Part shown: positions 9,647 through 18,188 of the stretch, one piece after another
Numbering within the stretch: position 1 is the first letter of the stretch
Layout: every line of letters begins with the position of its first letter
Origin: Ruminococcus flavefaciens FD-1
Lineage (GTDB): Bacteria > Bacillota > Clostridia > Oscillospirales > Ruminococcaceae
NCBI GenBank assembly: GCA_000174895.1
Contig: ACOK01000117.1
Span: forward strand, 1-64,000
Direction: 5' to 3'
Length of the DNA: 64,000 bases
Notes under the pieces: generated by a model
What the model saw: only the letters and a program-made list of their open reading frames with translations
Database searches by the model: none
Told to the model about the DNA's origin: nothing
Translations under genes and position numbers: made by a program

Positions 9647-9675
9647 TTGTAAAGCGTTACTATTTGTGCTATAAT
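9647..9675 (+). promoter_or_regulatory. Sigma-A promoter of the pseudouridine synthase gene
   Basis: TTGTAA, 17 bp, TATAAT, with TG just upstream of the -10 box; 41 bp before the start codon. Confidence 0.75.
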
Positions 9676-9716
9676 TGATATGCTATTATAATGTATACCG
9701 ACGGGAGGTGGAGAAG

Positions 9717-10322
9717 ATGAATGCTAAGCTTTACTATATGTTCAACAAGCCGCAGAACTGCGTGACTGCCAAAAGAGATGCGGTACACAGAACTGTCATG
9801 GATTTCTTCCCTGCTGATCTTTCAGAAAGACTTCATCCGGTCGGACGGCTTGACAAGGACACCTGCGGACTTCTCCTCCTCACCGATGACGGCGATCTTG
9901 ATTTCAGAATAATGCAGCCTGACAGGCACGTCAGCAAGACTTACTTCTTTTACGCCATAGGAACAATGGATGACGAGAAGATACGTTCACTTGAAAAAGG
10001 AATCTCTATGGTTGGATTCACTTCCCGTCCGGCATCATTCCGTCTTATCAGGAAATACAGGATCAGTCAGCTTGAAGAGTTCTTCCCCTCGGAAAGACGT
10101 GAACGCTATCTGAAAAATCCCGATGGTCCGGCATTTGCTGCTGAACTCACCATCCATGAGGGCAAAAAGCACGAGGTAAAGCGGATGCTTGAAGCTGTTC
10201 ACTGCAAAATCTTCTACCTGAAACGTATCAGTATAGGCGGTCTCAGCCTTGATGATTCGCTTGCAGAAGGTCAATACCGTCCGCTGAACGATTACGAACT
10301 CCAACTCCTTGAGAAGTATTGA
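9717..10322 (+). CDS. RsuA-family rRNA pseudouridine synthase without S4 domain
   Basis: A 201-residue RNA pseudouridine synthase converting uridine to pseudouridine, most likely in rRNA. The catalytic motif GRLDKDTCG is at 43-51, with D46 as the expected nucleophile. Later family motifs are KTYFFYAIG and HEGKKHEVKRML. The protein begins directly with the catalytic domain (YYMFNKPQ), so it lacks the N-terminal S4 domain of many RsuA-type enzymes. The start at 9717 follows GGGAGGTGG; the ORF opens 14 codons earlier without a site. Target uridine unknown. Confidence 0.9.
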   Translation: MNAKLYYMFNKPQNCVTAKRDAVHRTVMDFFPADLSERLHPVGRLDKDTCGLLLLTDDGDLDFRIMQPDRHVSKTYFFYAIGTMDDEKIRSLEKGISMVGFTSRPASFRLIRKYRISQLEEFFPSERRERYLKNPDGPAFAAELTIHEGKKHEVKRMLEAVHCKIFYLKRISIGGLSLDDSLAEGQYRPLNDYELQLLEKY

Positions 10323-10347
10323 TAATCCGCATGATTTGTGATATAAT
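10319..10347 (+). promoter_or_regulatory. Sigma-A promoter of the flavoprotein gene
   Basis: TTGATA, 17 bp, TATAAT with extended TGTGA before the -10. The -35 box overlaps the stop codon of the preceding gene. Confidence 0.75.
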
Positions 10348-10376
10348 TAGATTACCATTTTTAAGGAGGTATCTGA

Positions 10377-11009
10377 ATGAAAGTTCTTATCATCAACGGA
10401 AGCCCAAGACCCAACGGAAACACATCCATCGCTGTAAACGAAATGGTGAAGGTGTTCGAGGCTGAGGGCATTGATACAAAAGTCTGTCAGATCGGCAGCA
10501 AGGATATCCGTGGATGCATCGCCTGCGGAAAATGCGGAGAGACAGGCAAATGTGTATTCAACGATGCTGTAAACGAACTTGCACCTGAATTTGAAGAAGC
10601 AGACGGACTTGTTGTCGCTTCACCTGTTTATTACGCTTCCGCAAACGCTACACTTATCGCTTTTCTCGACAGACTGTTCTTCAGCACTCACTTCAACAAG
10701 ACCATGAAAGTCGGCGCAAGTGTTGTTGTGGCAAGACGTGGAGGATGTACTGCGACTTTCGACGAACTGAACAAGTACTTCACCATCAGCGGTATGCCTG
10801 TTGCTTCAAGCCAGTACTGGAACTGTGTTCACGGCAGAGAAGCCGGTGATGCTGCACTTGATGCGGAGGGACTCCAGACCATGAGAGGACTTGCGGAAAA
10901 TATGTCATTCCTTATGAAGTCCATCGCCCTTGGAAAGGAAAAGTTCGGCATTCCAGAAAAGGAACCATGGCAGCCTACTCATTTTATCAGAGACGATCTG
11001 AAAAGATGA
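10377..11009 (+). CDS. Flavodoxin-fold NAD(P)H-dependent oxidoreductase, iron-sulfur flavoprotein type
   Basis: A 210-residue cytoplasmic flavoprotein. The N-terminus has the FMN-binding loop NGSPRPNGNT, and residues 46-58 hold the cysteine cluster GCIACGKCGETGKC (C-x2-C-x2-C-x5-C) seen in iron-sulfur flavoproteins, which carry a 4Fe-4S cluster beside FMN. PVYYASANATLIAFLDR is the second conserved flavin-site segment. The physiological role is open; redox stress or electron transfer are usual guesses for the family. AAGGAGG precedes the ATG. It has its own promoter. Confidence 0.9.
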   Translation: MKVLIINGSPRPNGNTSIAVNEMVKVFEAEGIDTKVCQIGSKDIRGCIACGKCGETGKCVFNDAVNELAPEFEEADGLVVASPVYYASANATLIAFLDRLFFSTHFNKTMKVGASVVVARRGGCTATFDELNKYFTISGMPVASSQYWNCVHGREAGDAALDAEGLQTMRGLAENMSFLMKSIALGKEKFGIPEKEPWQPTHFIRDDLKR

Positions 11010-11021
11010 GGATATCAGCTG

Positions 11022-11050
11022 TTGACACTGCTGAACGTCTGTGATATAAT
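11022..11050 (+). promoter_or_regulatory. Consensus promoter of the MATE exporter gene
   Basis: TTGACA, 17 bp, TATAAT with TGTGA before the -10; a near-perfect sigma-A promoter about 100 bp ahead of the start codon, leaving a leader of about 95 nt. Confidence 0.85.
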
Positions 11051-11090
11051 AGTAAAGTTGGCTGTGTTCAACTTCATCAGATAAAACTAT

Positions 11091-11138
11091 GCTGGATAAA
11101 GCACGGGATCAGCTCCCGTTGTTTTGTCCGGCTTTTTT
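11091..11138 (+). terminator. Terminator-like hairpin inside the MATE leader (possible attenuator)
   Basis: GCTGGA pairs with TCCGGC (11127-11132) and ACGGGA (11103-11108) with TCCCGT (11114-11119), joined by AAA/TTT; six T residues follow at once. It sits about 35 nt after the expected transcription start and ends 13 nt before the MATE start codon, so transcripts must read through it. Confidence 0.65.
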
Positions 11139-11151
11139 ATGGAGGTATACA

Positions 11152-12501
11152 ATGAAAGACAATAACTTTACCGAAGGGCCCATACTGCCTAAGCTGCTGA
11201 AGTTTATGCTGCCCGTTATGTTCGCAATGTTCTTACAGGCTATGTACGGTGCAGTCGATCTGCTGGTAGTCGGAAGATTCGGTTCGACTGCCGATGTTTC
11301 TGCGGTATCAACAGGCTCACAGATAATCATGACGCTCACAAATATCCTCGTCAGCTTTTCCATGGGCATAACCGTCGGTGTCGGACAGCGAATAGGACAG
11401 AAAAAGCCCGACGAAGCCGCTAAGATAATTGGTACAGGTCTGATGATATTCGCAATGACAGGAGCTGTTCTCACTGTTTTATGCGTCATCGGAGCAAACG
11501 CTCTCGCCTCGACCATGCAGGCGCCGCAGGAAGCATTTGACCTTACCGCAAAGTATATCAGGATATGCGGCGGAGGATTTCTCATCATCACCGCATACAA
11601 TCTGCTGGGAAGTATCTTCCGAGGTCTCGGAGACTCAAAAACTCCGCTTATAGCTGTAGGCATATCATGTGCCTGCAATATAGCCGGCGATCTGCTGTTC
11701 GTAGCTGTTTTCGGTCTCGGTTCATCGGGTGCCGCACTTGCTACGGTAATTTCCCAGACAATAAGTGTTATCATATCTTTCCTCATAATCAGGAAAACTC
11801 CGCTTCCTTTTAATTTTAAAATGACAATGCTCAAGCTGAAGAAAAAGTACTCATTGACCATTATCAGAATCGGTACTCCTATCGCTCTCCAGGATCTGCT
11901 TGTGGGTATCTCATTCCTTGTCATGCTTGCTATCGTCAACCGCCTCGGAGTCACAGCTTCCGCAGGCGTGGGAGTAGCCGAGAAAGTCTGCGTATTCATC
12001 ATGCTTGTCCCCATAGCTTTCATGCAGTCAATGTCTGCATTCGTTGCGCAGAATATGGGTGCCGGACTGCCCGACCGTGCAAAGAAAGCACTCACAAGCG
12101 GCATTTCCGTTTCCTTTGCCTTCGGCGTGGCAATGTTCCTGATTACTTTCTTCCATGGCGATCTGCTGGCCGGGATATTCGCAAACAACGCAGATACCGT
12201 CAGGGATGCATGGGACTACCTCAGAGCATATGCCATAGACTGTCTGCTCACCTGCTTCCTTTTCTGCTTTATCGGCTACTACAACGGTCTCGAGAAGACA
12301 GGCTTCGTAATGATACAGGGAATATGCGGCGCTTTCCTTGTGAGGATACCTGTTGCTTTCCTCATGCAGCACTTCGGCAACGGTTCACTTTTCCTCATAG
12401 GACTTGCAACGCCTTGCTCCACTATATTGCAGATAACCATGTGCTTTATCGCATATTTCCTCATGAACCGCAAAAAACTTAATTCGATTTCTGCTGATTG
12501 A
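11152..12501 (+). CDS. MATE family multidrug/organic cation efflux transporter
   Basis: A 449-residue integral membrane protein with about twelve hydrophobic helices, of the MATE exporter family that uses a sodium or proton gradient to export cationic drugs and metabolites. Family features are the N-terminal GPILPKLLKFMLPVM, the AVDLLVVGRFG segment in the first repeat and IFRGLGDSKTPL. The start at 11152 has GGAGGTATACA before it; an upstream in-frame ATG at 11089 lies in the leader hairpin and has no ribosome site. The 3' end overlaps the convergent gene at 12479 by 23 bp. Substrate unknown. Confidence 0.93.
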   Translation: MKDNNFTEGPILPKLLKFMLPVMFAMFLQAMYGAVDLLVVGRFGSTADVSAVSTGSQIIMTLTNILVSFSMGITVGVGQRIGQKKPDEAAKIIGTGLMIFAMTGAVLTVLCVIGANALASTMQAPQEAFDLTAKYIRICGGGFLIITAYNLLGSIFRGLGDSKTPLIAVGISCACNIAGDLLFVAVFGLGSSGAALATVISQTISVIISFLIIRKTPLPFNFKMTMLKLKKKYSLTIIRIGTPIALQDLLVGISFLVMLAIVNRLGVTASAGVGVAEKVCVFIMLVPIAFMQSMSAFVAQNMGAGLPDRAKKALTSGISVSFAFGVAMFLITFFHGDLLAGIFANNADTVRDAWDYLRAYAIDCLLTCFLFCFIGYYNGLEKTGFVMIQGICGAFLVRIPVAFLMQHFGNGSLFLIGLATPCSTILQITMCFIAYFLMNRKKLNSISAD

Positions 12502-13255
12502 TTATATAAAGCGTTTTTTCATCCTCAATTCCCATGCAGTATTTATCCAGCACCTGCTGAAATATGGCATTATCGGGAGCGACCTGCCTGAAAAGCGTCA
12601 TGCACGATCTCAGCTTGAATGCATCAGTCATTCCCATTACGCTTATCGGATCGTCGGTATCCAGCTTCAGAAGCTCCGATGCTATCTCTTCAAGCCGTGA
12701 CCTGAGCACAGGATGAGCATAATAATCCTCGGCCTCCTGAATATCCTTGATGGAGAAATATGCCGTCAGACCGCTTTTTCCCAGTCCCTGTACCTGCGGA
12801 AGCACATACCATATCCAATGGCTTTCCTTGTATCCGTTTTTTATCTCTTCCAGTGCCACAGCATATGTCTCTCCGAAATCGTAGCCTTTCTCCTGGGCAT
12901 CCACGTATTTCTGCAATCCTGTCAGACGAAGTTCAATGCCGACAACTCCGTATTCCGCCTGTTCTTCCTTTGAATAGAACTGCTCCATATCCTCGGGCGA
13001 AGCCGTATCATCAGCCGAATATCCCAGTTTTTCCTTTGGAAAAGCCTCGTATAGCTCGCTGAAACTACCGAATCTGTGTAGAGCCGTAACTCTTGTCACT
13101 ATCTTTCTGTCAGGATCATCATAAAGCGAAAACTCAATGAGATCACCGGTTTTTATCATTCTGCGCTTTTCATCGTAGAGCCTCATCTCTACGTTTTTCA
13201 TTTCTTTCGCCATCTGCTCAAAAGGCTTTTTTCTCAGCTTCATCTGATGCAGCAT
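12479..13255 (-). CDS. ASCH (PUA-like) domain fused to DUF1810
   Basis: A 258-residue cytoplasmic protein of two parts. Residues 1-110 look like an ASCH domain, an RNA-binding PUA-like fold (EMRLYDEKRR, KTGDLIEF, EYGVVGIELRL). The rest matches DUF1810 (ESHWIWYVLPQVQGLG, YFSIKD, EDYYAHPVLRSRL), a helical family of unknown function. I chose the ATG at 13255 because GGAG lies eight bases before it; the ATG two codons earlier is only two bases from the site. Its 3' end overlaps the convergent MATE gene. It may be transcribed with the VWA gene upstream. No function can be assigned. Confidence 0.85.
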   Translation of the reverse strand: MLHQMKLRKKPFEQMAKEMKNVEMRLYDEKRRMIKTGDLIEFSLYDDPDRKIVTRVTALHRFGSFSELYEAFPKEKLGYSADDTASPEDMEQFYSKEEQAEYGVVGIELRLTGLQKYVDAQEKGYDFGETYAVALEEIKNGYKESHWIWYVLPQVQGLGKSGLTAYFSIKDIQEAEDYYAHPVLRSRLEEIASELLKLDTDDPISVMGMTDAFKLRSCMTLFRQVAPDNAIFQQVLDKYCMGIEDEKTLYIINQQKSN

Positions 13256-13280
13256 GACCATCTCTCCTTTCTTGTTTCAG

Positions 13281-13309
13281 GCAGCACCGCACAATGCTTG
13301 CGGTGCTGC
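13281..13309 (+). other. Strong hairpin between VWA and ASCH genes
   Basis: Perfect 11-bp arms GCAGCACCGCA / TGCGGTGCTGC with a seven-base loop. The T-run follows the stem on the plus strand, whereas both flanking genes are read leftward, so as drawn it would stop antisense rather than sense transcription. It might still pause or process the operon message. Confidence 0.6.
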
Positions 13310-13311
13310 TT

Positions 13312-14472
13312 TTATTTCTTATCATATGCGGTCTTTTCAAATCCCGCAAGGCTTCGGCGTTTAAGGGCTGCTCCGAGAAGTTCGGGCAGTTTTTCGGGAG
13401 GGCAGGCAAAACAAGGTATATCCAGCGAAGCCGCTTTCTCAGCCAGTCCCGATTCAAAGCAGGGCTTACCGCTGTCGGATATCGCAAGCAGGATTATGAG
13501 GTTTACCCCCGAATCCTTCAGTTCCTCCAGACGGCGCAGAAGCTGTGCACGGTTTCCGCCCTCGTAAAGGTCGGTAACTATGAACATTGTGGTCTTTTCA
13601 GGTTCGGTAACAAGCTCCTGACAGTAGGCAACGGAGTTGTTTATGTCCGTTCCGCCGCCCAGCTGAATGCCGTACAGCAGCTCTACGGGATCACTGCAAA
13701 GATCGGTAAGATCATGAACCGCCGTATCAAAAGCAACAATGTGAGTTCTGACTGAACTGATACTCGCAAGAATGCTTCCCATGATCGATGAATAGATAGC
13801 TGATTCACCCATTGAGCCGCTCTGATCGATATCAAGTATGACCGTCCTTGAAGCTGACTTTGAAGCACGTTCATAAAAATAGAACTTCTCGGGAAGAAGC
13901 ACTTTCCTCTCCCTGTCATAGTTTTTCAGATTGCGGCGAATCGTCATTTTATAGTCCAGCGCAGCCGCTGACGGAATAGGTGAATGTTCACGTCTGTTCA
14001 GTGCAGCTGTGACCGATCTTCTAATATCATCAGCCAGCCGCCTGTTGATATCTTCAACTATTCTGGCTATATACAGCCTTGCATTCGCCTTTGACTTTTC
14101 TGGTATCTGATCCTTCAGCATCAGCAGCAGCGAAGCCGTAGATACATCAGGTTCCAGTTCCTCAAGCATCTCAGGTTCAAGAAGGAGCTGTCTTAGGCCT
14201 TTTCTTTCGATGGCGTCCTTCTGTATCACTTTTATCTCCATCGGAGAAAACAGCGTCCTCAGATCGCCAAGCCATTTAGTCAGCATAGGAGATGAACCTC
14301 CTCTGCCGCCCAGCTTACCGCCCTGCTGACCTCCGCCGTATATCTGAGAAAGCGCCGTATCCATAAGGATATCCTCCTCGGAAAGTCCGCCGCATCCCAG
14401 TGAATTCAGCTGTTCCTGAGACTCAGCTCCCAGTATGAGCCGCCAGCGCTTTAGTATCTGCTTTTCATCCAT
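13312..14472 (-). CDS. VWA domain protein (last gene of SWIM-HEAT-MoxR-DUF5682-VWA operon)
   Basis: A 386-residue protein with an N-terminal helical region and a von Willebrand factor A domain (about 208-380). The metal site is complete: D214 and D216 in DIDQSGSM with S218 and S220, T275 in GGGTDIN, and D301 in IVTDLYEGG. A Gly/Gln-rich loop (46-60) separates two helical parts. VWA proteins paired with MoxR ATPases typically serve as metal-dependent adaptor or assembly partners. The ATG at 14472 lies one base after the DUF5682 stop (TGATATG), so translation is probably coupled; GGAG sits nine bases before it. It ends the operon. Confidence 0.9.
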   Translation of the reverse strand: MDEKQILKRWRLILGAESQEQLNSLGCGGLSEEDILMDTALSQIYGGGQQGGKLGGRGGSSPMLTKWLGDLRTLFSPMEIKVIQKDAIERKGLRQLLLEPEMLEELEPDVSTASLLLMLKDQIPEKSKANARLYIARIVEDINRRLADDIRRSVTAALNRREHSPIPSAAALDYKMTIRRNLKNYDRERKVLLPEKFYFYERASKSASRTVILDIDQSGSMGESAIYSSIMGSILASISSVRTHIVAFDTAVHDLTDLCSDPVELLYGIQLGGGTDINNSVAYCQELVTEPEKTTMFIVTDLYEGGNRAQLLRRLEELKDSGVNLIILLAISDSGKPCFESGLAEKAASLDIPCFACPPEKLPELLGAALKRRSLAGFEKTAYDKK

Positions 14473-14473
14473 A

Positions 14474-16693
14474 TCATATATCTCCAAAATCAAAATCGTC
14501 CAGTTCGTCAATGGTCGCCTGTTCCTCAGCCGTAACTGCCGCTGTGATTACTTCGGCCGCCTGCTGAGTAGAAATCCCCATGATCTCGCCGATATTTTCA
14601 GCAATATCATTCTTCTCGGCAGCTGTGAAATCCGCAAATGTCCGTCTCAAAGCCACAAGCACAGGCTTGAACTCCTCATCATCAAGCCCCTCGATGAAAC
14701 TGCAAAGCTTCTCCCACAGTGTAAGCCTTCCGATGAGACTTCTTCTGTTCCGCCTTGCAAGGCCCTCAAACCACGCAGCACCTTCCGCAGGAGGCGTACC
14801 TCGTGACAGACGGCGTGACACAAGCTCCGAAAGCTTTTCGGGAGCTATCTCCCCTTTTTCGGTGAGAAGTGCACAGGCATAACCCGATAACAGCGGATTT
14901 ACCACATCGCTGTCTGCAATATCAGCCAGTATTTTTCTGAACCGCTCTCGGTCGAGAAATTCATGTGCAAGACAGGCTTCGTACACCGATGTAAGAGCTG
15001 CGATCATTTCCTCAGCTGCATTCGCATCACAGATGCACGCCTGATATGCCTGAAGACAATATTTCAGGAACAGCTGACTGATGATGCCTGTCAGCGGTCC
15101 GGGATCAAGCTTTCTTATGCTGCCGAAGCGGACTATTGCAGAAAGAGTACCGATAGTACGTCCTTCTTCAACAGGTGACGCACAGTCAGAAGCCATTCTC
15201 TGTACAGCTGACGAAGCCGTTTTTACGCATTCTGGAAGTCCGCAGAGAAGCGCCTTATATAATGTGCCTGCCGTGTCGCTCAGAGACTGTGAATCCAGCA
15301 GTTCCATATTCAGTGATGTTTTGGCTGAATCCTCCACTGTTTCACCGTTAAGGGATGCCTCTACTATTTCTATCTCAGTTTCGGGAGTCCAGCTTACCGT
15401 CCATTTTTCGGCCCATGTTGCATTTTCCTGATTTGTGCTGAGCTGAGTTCCGAAATGCACTCCCGCCTGTATAAGTCTGTGCATGAAGAATGAGCGGTGC
15501 AGATCAAGAAATGCCGATTTTTCTGTTTTTACTCTCAGATTCTCACGCAGATCAAGGTCAAGCTGCTGAGCGGAAGCGGTACGGAATCGCTCCAGTTTCA
15601 GATCTTTCAGCTGATGCATGAAGTCCTCCTGCACCGATGTACAAACCGTTCCCTCGGGTAATTCGCCTATTCTTGCGCCTATCTCCACATCTGCACAGGC
15701 AAGTGATATCTCACCGAAGCTTCCGTGACCGAGGCAGGTGACTGCCGCATCACGCAGATCGGACATAGACGGACGTTTTCCGCCTCGCATTGCAGCAAGA
15801 GTTTCCGCAAGCCTCAGCGCTTCTATGACCTCCGCCGAGGATGCAGCAAAGCCGTTCTTTCGCTGATACTCCGCAAGCCGTGAAAGATATTCCGCAGGCG
15901 TATTATCGGGAACTCCCCTGCACTTGTTTTTATACAGTATCTCATAGTAACCGGGTGCCTTGCTGCCTGCTCCATATCCCGAACGTGAAGACAGACGATA
16001 GTATGAATAAGGCATGAGGGTAGCCTTCGACGGAACAGTTTTAAGCTTGTCTGTAAGCTTTTTGTCCTTCTCCGTGTAAGGTATATTCTTTATGCCGCTT
16101 GTGTGGAAAGCCCCTGTAATAACAGCTGCTTTACCGTATTTTTCTTCGGATTCGACTATTCTGCGGCGCATATATGCTTCACGAAGTTCATTGTGCTCAT
16201 CCGATACAGAGAATTCACGTATGGACTTGCCGTATTCCTCAACAGCGGCTATGAAGTCCTCATAGTTGTCGGAATGCTCAAAGCGGTACTCCCAGAATGT
16301 ATCGTTATCCAGTCCCGTAGCCTTTTCAAGTTTCCGGTATACGCTTTCACCCTGAGGTATCTCCTCGTCCTCTGTCTCATCAACAAGCAGACATCCCGAC
16401 GGCAGGTCGCAGAATTCCACGGGTTTATTGTGCTTTGACGCCCACTGCATCGCATTCAGCTCAGGCGAGAAAAATGCAAGCGGATACATTACAGTCCGCA
16501 CAGGTGCTTCTGTCGTATAGGCAAGTATTGCCGCAGGGAAACGGACACGGCTGTCCATCAGCCCGTCTATAAGTCCGCTCAGGTCGGAGGGACCTTCTAT
16601 CAGCACTATATCAGGGTCGGCACGGTCAAGGAATTCATGTACGTAAAGCGAGCAGGACGGGGATAAATGCCTTACGCCGTAATACTCAGCCAT
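14474..16693 (-). CDS. DUF5682 family protein, N-terminus resembling TraB/TIKI/EreA-type folds
   Basis: A 739-residue cytoplasmic protein of the uncharacterised DUF5682 family. The N-terminal 200 residues carry, in order, GVRH (6-9), LIEGP (31-35), an Arg-rich helix YMRRRIV (174-180) and ITGAFH (192-197). The order and spacing recall the GxxH...E...R...GxxH pattern of TraB/TIKI and erythromycin-esterase-like proteins; that link is my inference, and a catalytic role is unproven. The remaining 500 residues are helix-rich without a recognised motif. The start codon overlaps the MoxR stop (TAATG) and the VWA gene starts one base after its stop. No signal peptide or membrane segment was seen. Confidence 0.85.
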   Translation of the reverse strand: MAEYYGVRHLSPSCSLYVHEFLDRADPDIVLIEGPSDLSGLIDGLMDSRVRFPAAILAYTTEAPVRTVMYPLAFFSPELNAMQWASKHNKPVEFCDLPSGCLLVDETEDEEIPQGESVYRKLEKATGLDNDTFWEYRFEHSDNYEDFIAAVEEYGKSIREFSVSDEHNELREAYMRRRIVESEEKYGKAAVITGAFHTSGIKNIPYTEKDKKLTDKLKTVPSKATLMPYSYYRLSSRSGYGAGSKAPGYYEILYKNKCRGVPDNTPAEYLSRLAEYQRKNGFAASSAEVIEALRLAETLAAMRGGKRPSMSDLRDAAVTCLGHGSFGEISLACADVEIGARIGELPEGTVCTSVQEDFMHQLKDLKLERFRTASAQQLDLDLRENLRVKTEKSAFLDLHRSFFMHRLIQAGVHFGTQLSTNQENATWAEKWTVSWTPETEIEIVEASLNGETVEDSAKTSLNMELLDSQSLSDTAGTLYKALLCGLPECVKTASSAVQRMASDCASPVEEGRTIGTLSAIVRFGSIRKLDPGPLTGIISQLFLKYCLQAYQACICDANAAEEMIAALTSVYEACLAHEFLDRERFRKILADIADSDVVNPLLSGYACALLTEKGEIAPEKLSELVSRRLSRGTPPAEGAAWFEGLARRNRRSLIGRLTLWEKLCSFIEGLDDEEFKPVLVALRRTFADFTAAEKNDIAENIGEIMGISTQQAAEVITAAVTAEEQATIDELDDFDFGDI

Positions 16694-17778
16694 TATGCGT
16701 TACGCTCCCTGCATTCCGCATAGAGTGAGGCATAATCCGCACCTTTTTTTCGCATGATGTTTTCAAGGTATTCTTCCCATGCGGCCTTGTCCTTGTCATC
16801 ATCCTTTACCACAGCGCCCTGTAGCGCGGCGGCAAGTTCGGAATCCGTCACCTTGCCGTTTCCGAAACTGCCTGCAAGAGCCATGCTGTTGACCATGAGT
16901 GAGATAGCCTCAGCCGATGAAAGAACTCCGCTTGTAGGCTTTATCTTCAGCTGTCCGTCAAGAGTTTTTCCCTCACGCAGTTCACGGAATACAGTAACTA
17001 TCTTCTCGAAATCGCTGTCTGTCGGCATTTCCGCATTCAGCTCCATATCCTTAGACATCTGTGCCACACGGGTCTTGACGATGTTTATTTCAGTGTTCAT
17101 GTCAGACGGCGGAGGAAGGATGACGATGTTGAATCTTCTTTTCAGCGCCGATGACATTTCGTTTACGCCCTTGTCACGGGTGTTTGCCGTAGCGATTATG
17201 GAGAATCCCTTCTTTGCGGCAACTTCCTCGGAAAGTTCGGGAATGGATATACGCTTTTCGGAAAGGATGGAGATGAGAGCGTCCTGTACTTCGCTTGCAC
17301 ATCTTGATATCTCCTCAAATCTTGCGATAGTACCTGTCTCCATAGCGTTGTATATGGGACTTTTGACCAGTGACTCAAATGACGGGCCTTTTGCCAGGAG
17401 CATTGCGTAATTCCATGAATAGCGTATCTGCTCCTCGGTAGTGCCTGCTGTGCCCTGTATCACCTGCGATGAATTGCCGTTGATAGCAGCTGTGAGGTGC
17501 TCCGAAAGCCATGATTTAGCAGTACCCGGCTCACCGATGAGAAGCAGTGCACGGTCGGTTACCAGCGTAGCTATGCATATCTCCACAACTCTCCTGTCGC
17601 CCATATATTTAGGCGTTATGACAGTATCGCCGACTTTTCCGCCTAAGATATAGGTAAGCACCGACTTTGGCGACATCTGCCATCCCTTTGGAATGGGAGC
17701 GGTCTCGTTTGCGATAAGTGCATCTATTTCGTTTTTGTAAAGCTGTTCTGCCGACAGCCTGAGAATTTCCTGTGCCAT
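16693..17778 (-). CDS. MoxR-family AAA+ ATPase
   Basis: A 361-residue AAA+ ATPase of the MoxR group. Walker A is GEPGTAKS (82-89), Walker B ARFEEI (152-157), sensor 1 ATANTRDKG (196-204) and an arginine-finger segment ALKRRF (211-216). MoxR ATPases act as chaperone-like machines with VWA-domain partners, and such a partner is encoded two genes downstream. AAAGGAG lies before the ATG, inside the end of the HEAT-like gene, five bases from its stop; its own stop overlaps the DUF5682 start by one base. Tight packing indicates a single transcript. What the complex remodels is unknown. Confidence 0.93.
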   Translation of the reverse strand: MAQEILRLSAEQLYKNEIDALIANETAPIPKGWQMSPKSVLTYILGGKVGDTVITPKYMGDRRVVEICIATLVTDRALLLIGEPGTAKSWLSEHLTAAINGNSSQVIQGTAGTTEEQIRYSWNYAMLLAKGPSFESLVKSPIYNAMETGTIARFEEISRCASEVQDALISILSEKRISIPELSEEVAAKKGFSIIATANTRDKGVNEMSSALKRRFNIVILPPPSDMNTEINIVKTRVAQMSKDMELNAEMPTDSDFEKIVTVFRELREGKTLDGQLKIKPTSGVLSSAEAISLMVNSMALAGSFGNGKVTDSELAAALQGAVVKDDDKDKAAWEEYLENIMRKKGADYASLYAECRERNA

Positions 17779-17783
17779 TGTTA

Positions 17784-18188
17784 TTACTCCTTTACTCCGT
17801 GATTTTTAAGGATATTACTGATAATGCCTAAATATGATTCACCTACGGTATCTCCACGCTTTATTAAATCTTCTCTCAGTCTTTTAAGATCGCCTATGAG
17901 CGTTTCTTCGGGGATGCCACAATGCTCGATCAGATAGCGCCAGTATGCATCATGGATCTTTGTATATTTCACGAACTTTATATAATTGTAAATTGCCCCA
18001 TCCATCGGCCCGGAAGCGACCTTAGGAAGAAGCTCCAGCGCATCACTGCTGGGATAATTCCTTATCATGGACCATGCGAATTTTTCTGCTGCTGCTCTTA
18101 CCCTTTCACGATCATCAGCATTTGCAATGCAGCAGAAGATGATGGAAAAGCTTACATCTCTGATCCATATTCTCCTTTGCAATGGCAC
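17784..18188 (-). CDS. C-terminal fragment of the HEAT-like repeat protein (after frameshift)
   Basis: An open frame of 134 residues overlapping the 3' end of the HEAT-like gene by 74 bp. It has no convincing ribosome site at its first ATG, and its helical sequence (ADDRERVRAAAEKF, YNYIKFVKYTKIHDAYWRYL) reads as a natural continuation of the upstream protein after a one-base skip. The larger frame instead ends in an unlikely Cys/His-rich tail. A TTTT run lies in the overlap and could be a miscalled homopolymer. I treat this as the displaced C-terminus rather than a separate gene; it ends five bases before moxR. Confidence 0.6.
   Translation of the reverse strand: MPLQRRIWIRDVSFSIIFCCIANADDRERVRAAAEKFAWSMIRNYPSSDALELLPKVASGPMDGAIYNYIKFVKYTKIHDAYWRYLIEHCGIPEETLIGDLKRLREDLIKRGDTVGESYLGIISNILKNHGVKE

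Noticed and set aside
11109..12188. 359-codon minus-strand ORF across the MATE gene
   Set aside because: Antisense shadow of a clear membrane transporter; low-complexity sequence and no start signal.
16754..17410. 218-codon plus-strand ORF opposite moxR
   Set aside because: Antisense shadow; all AAA+ motifs are on the other strand.
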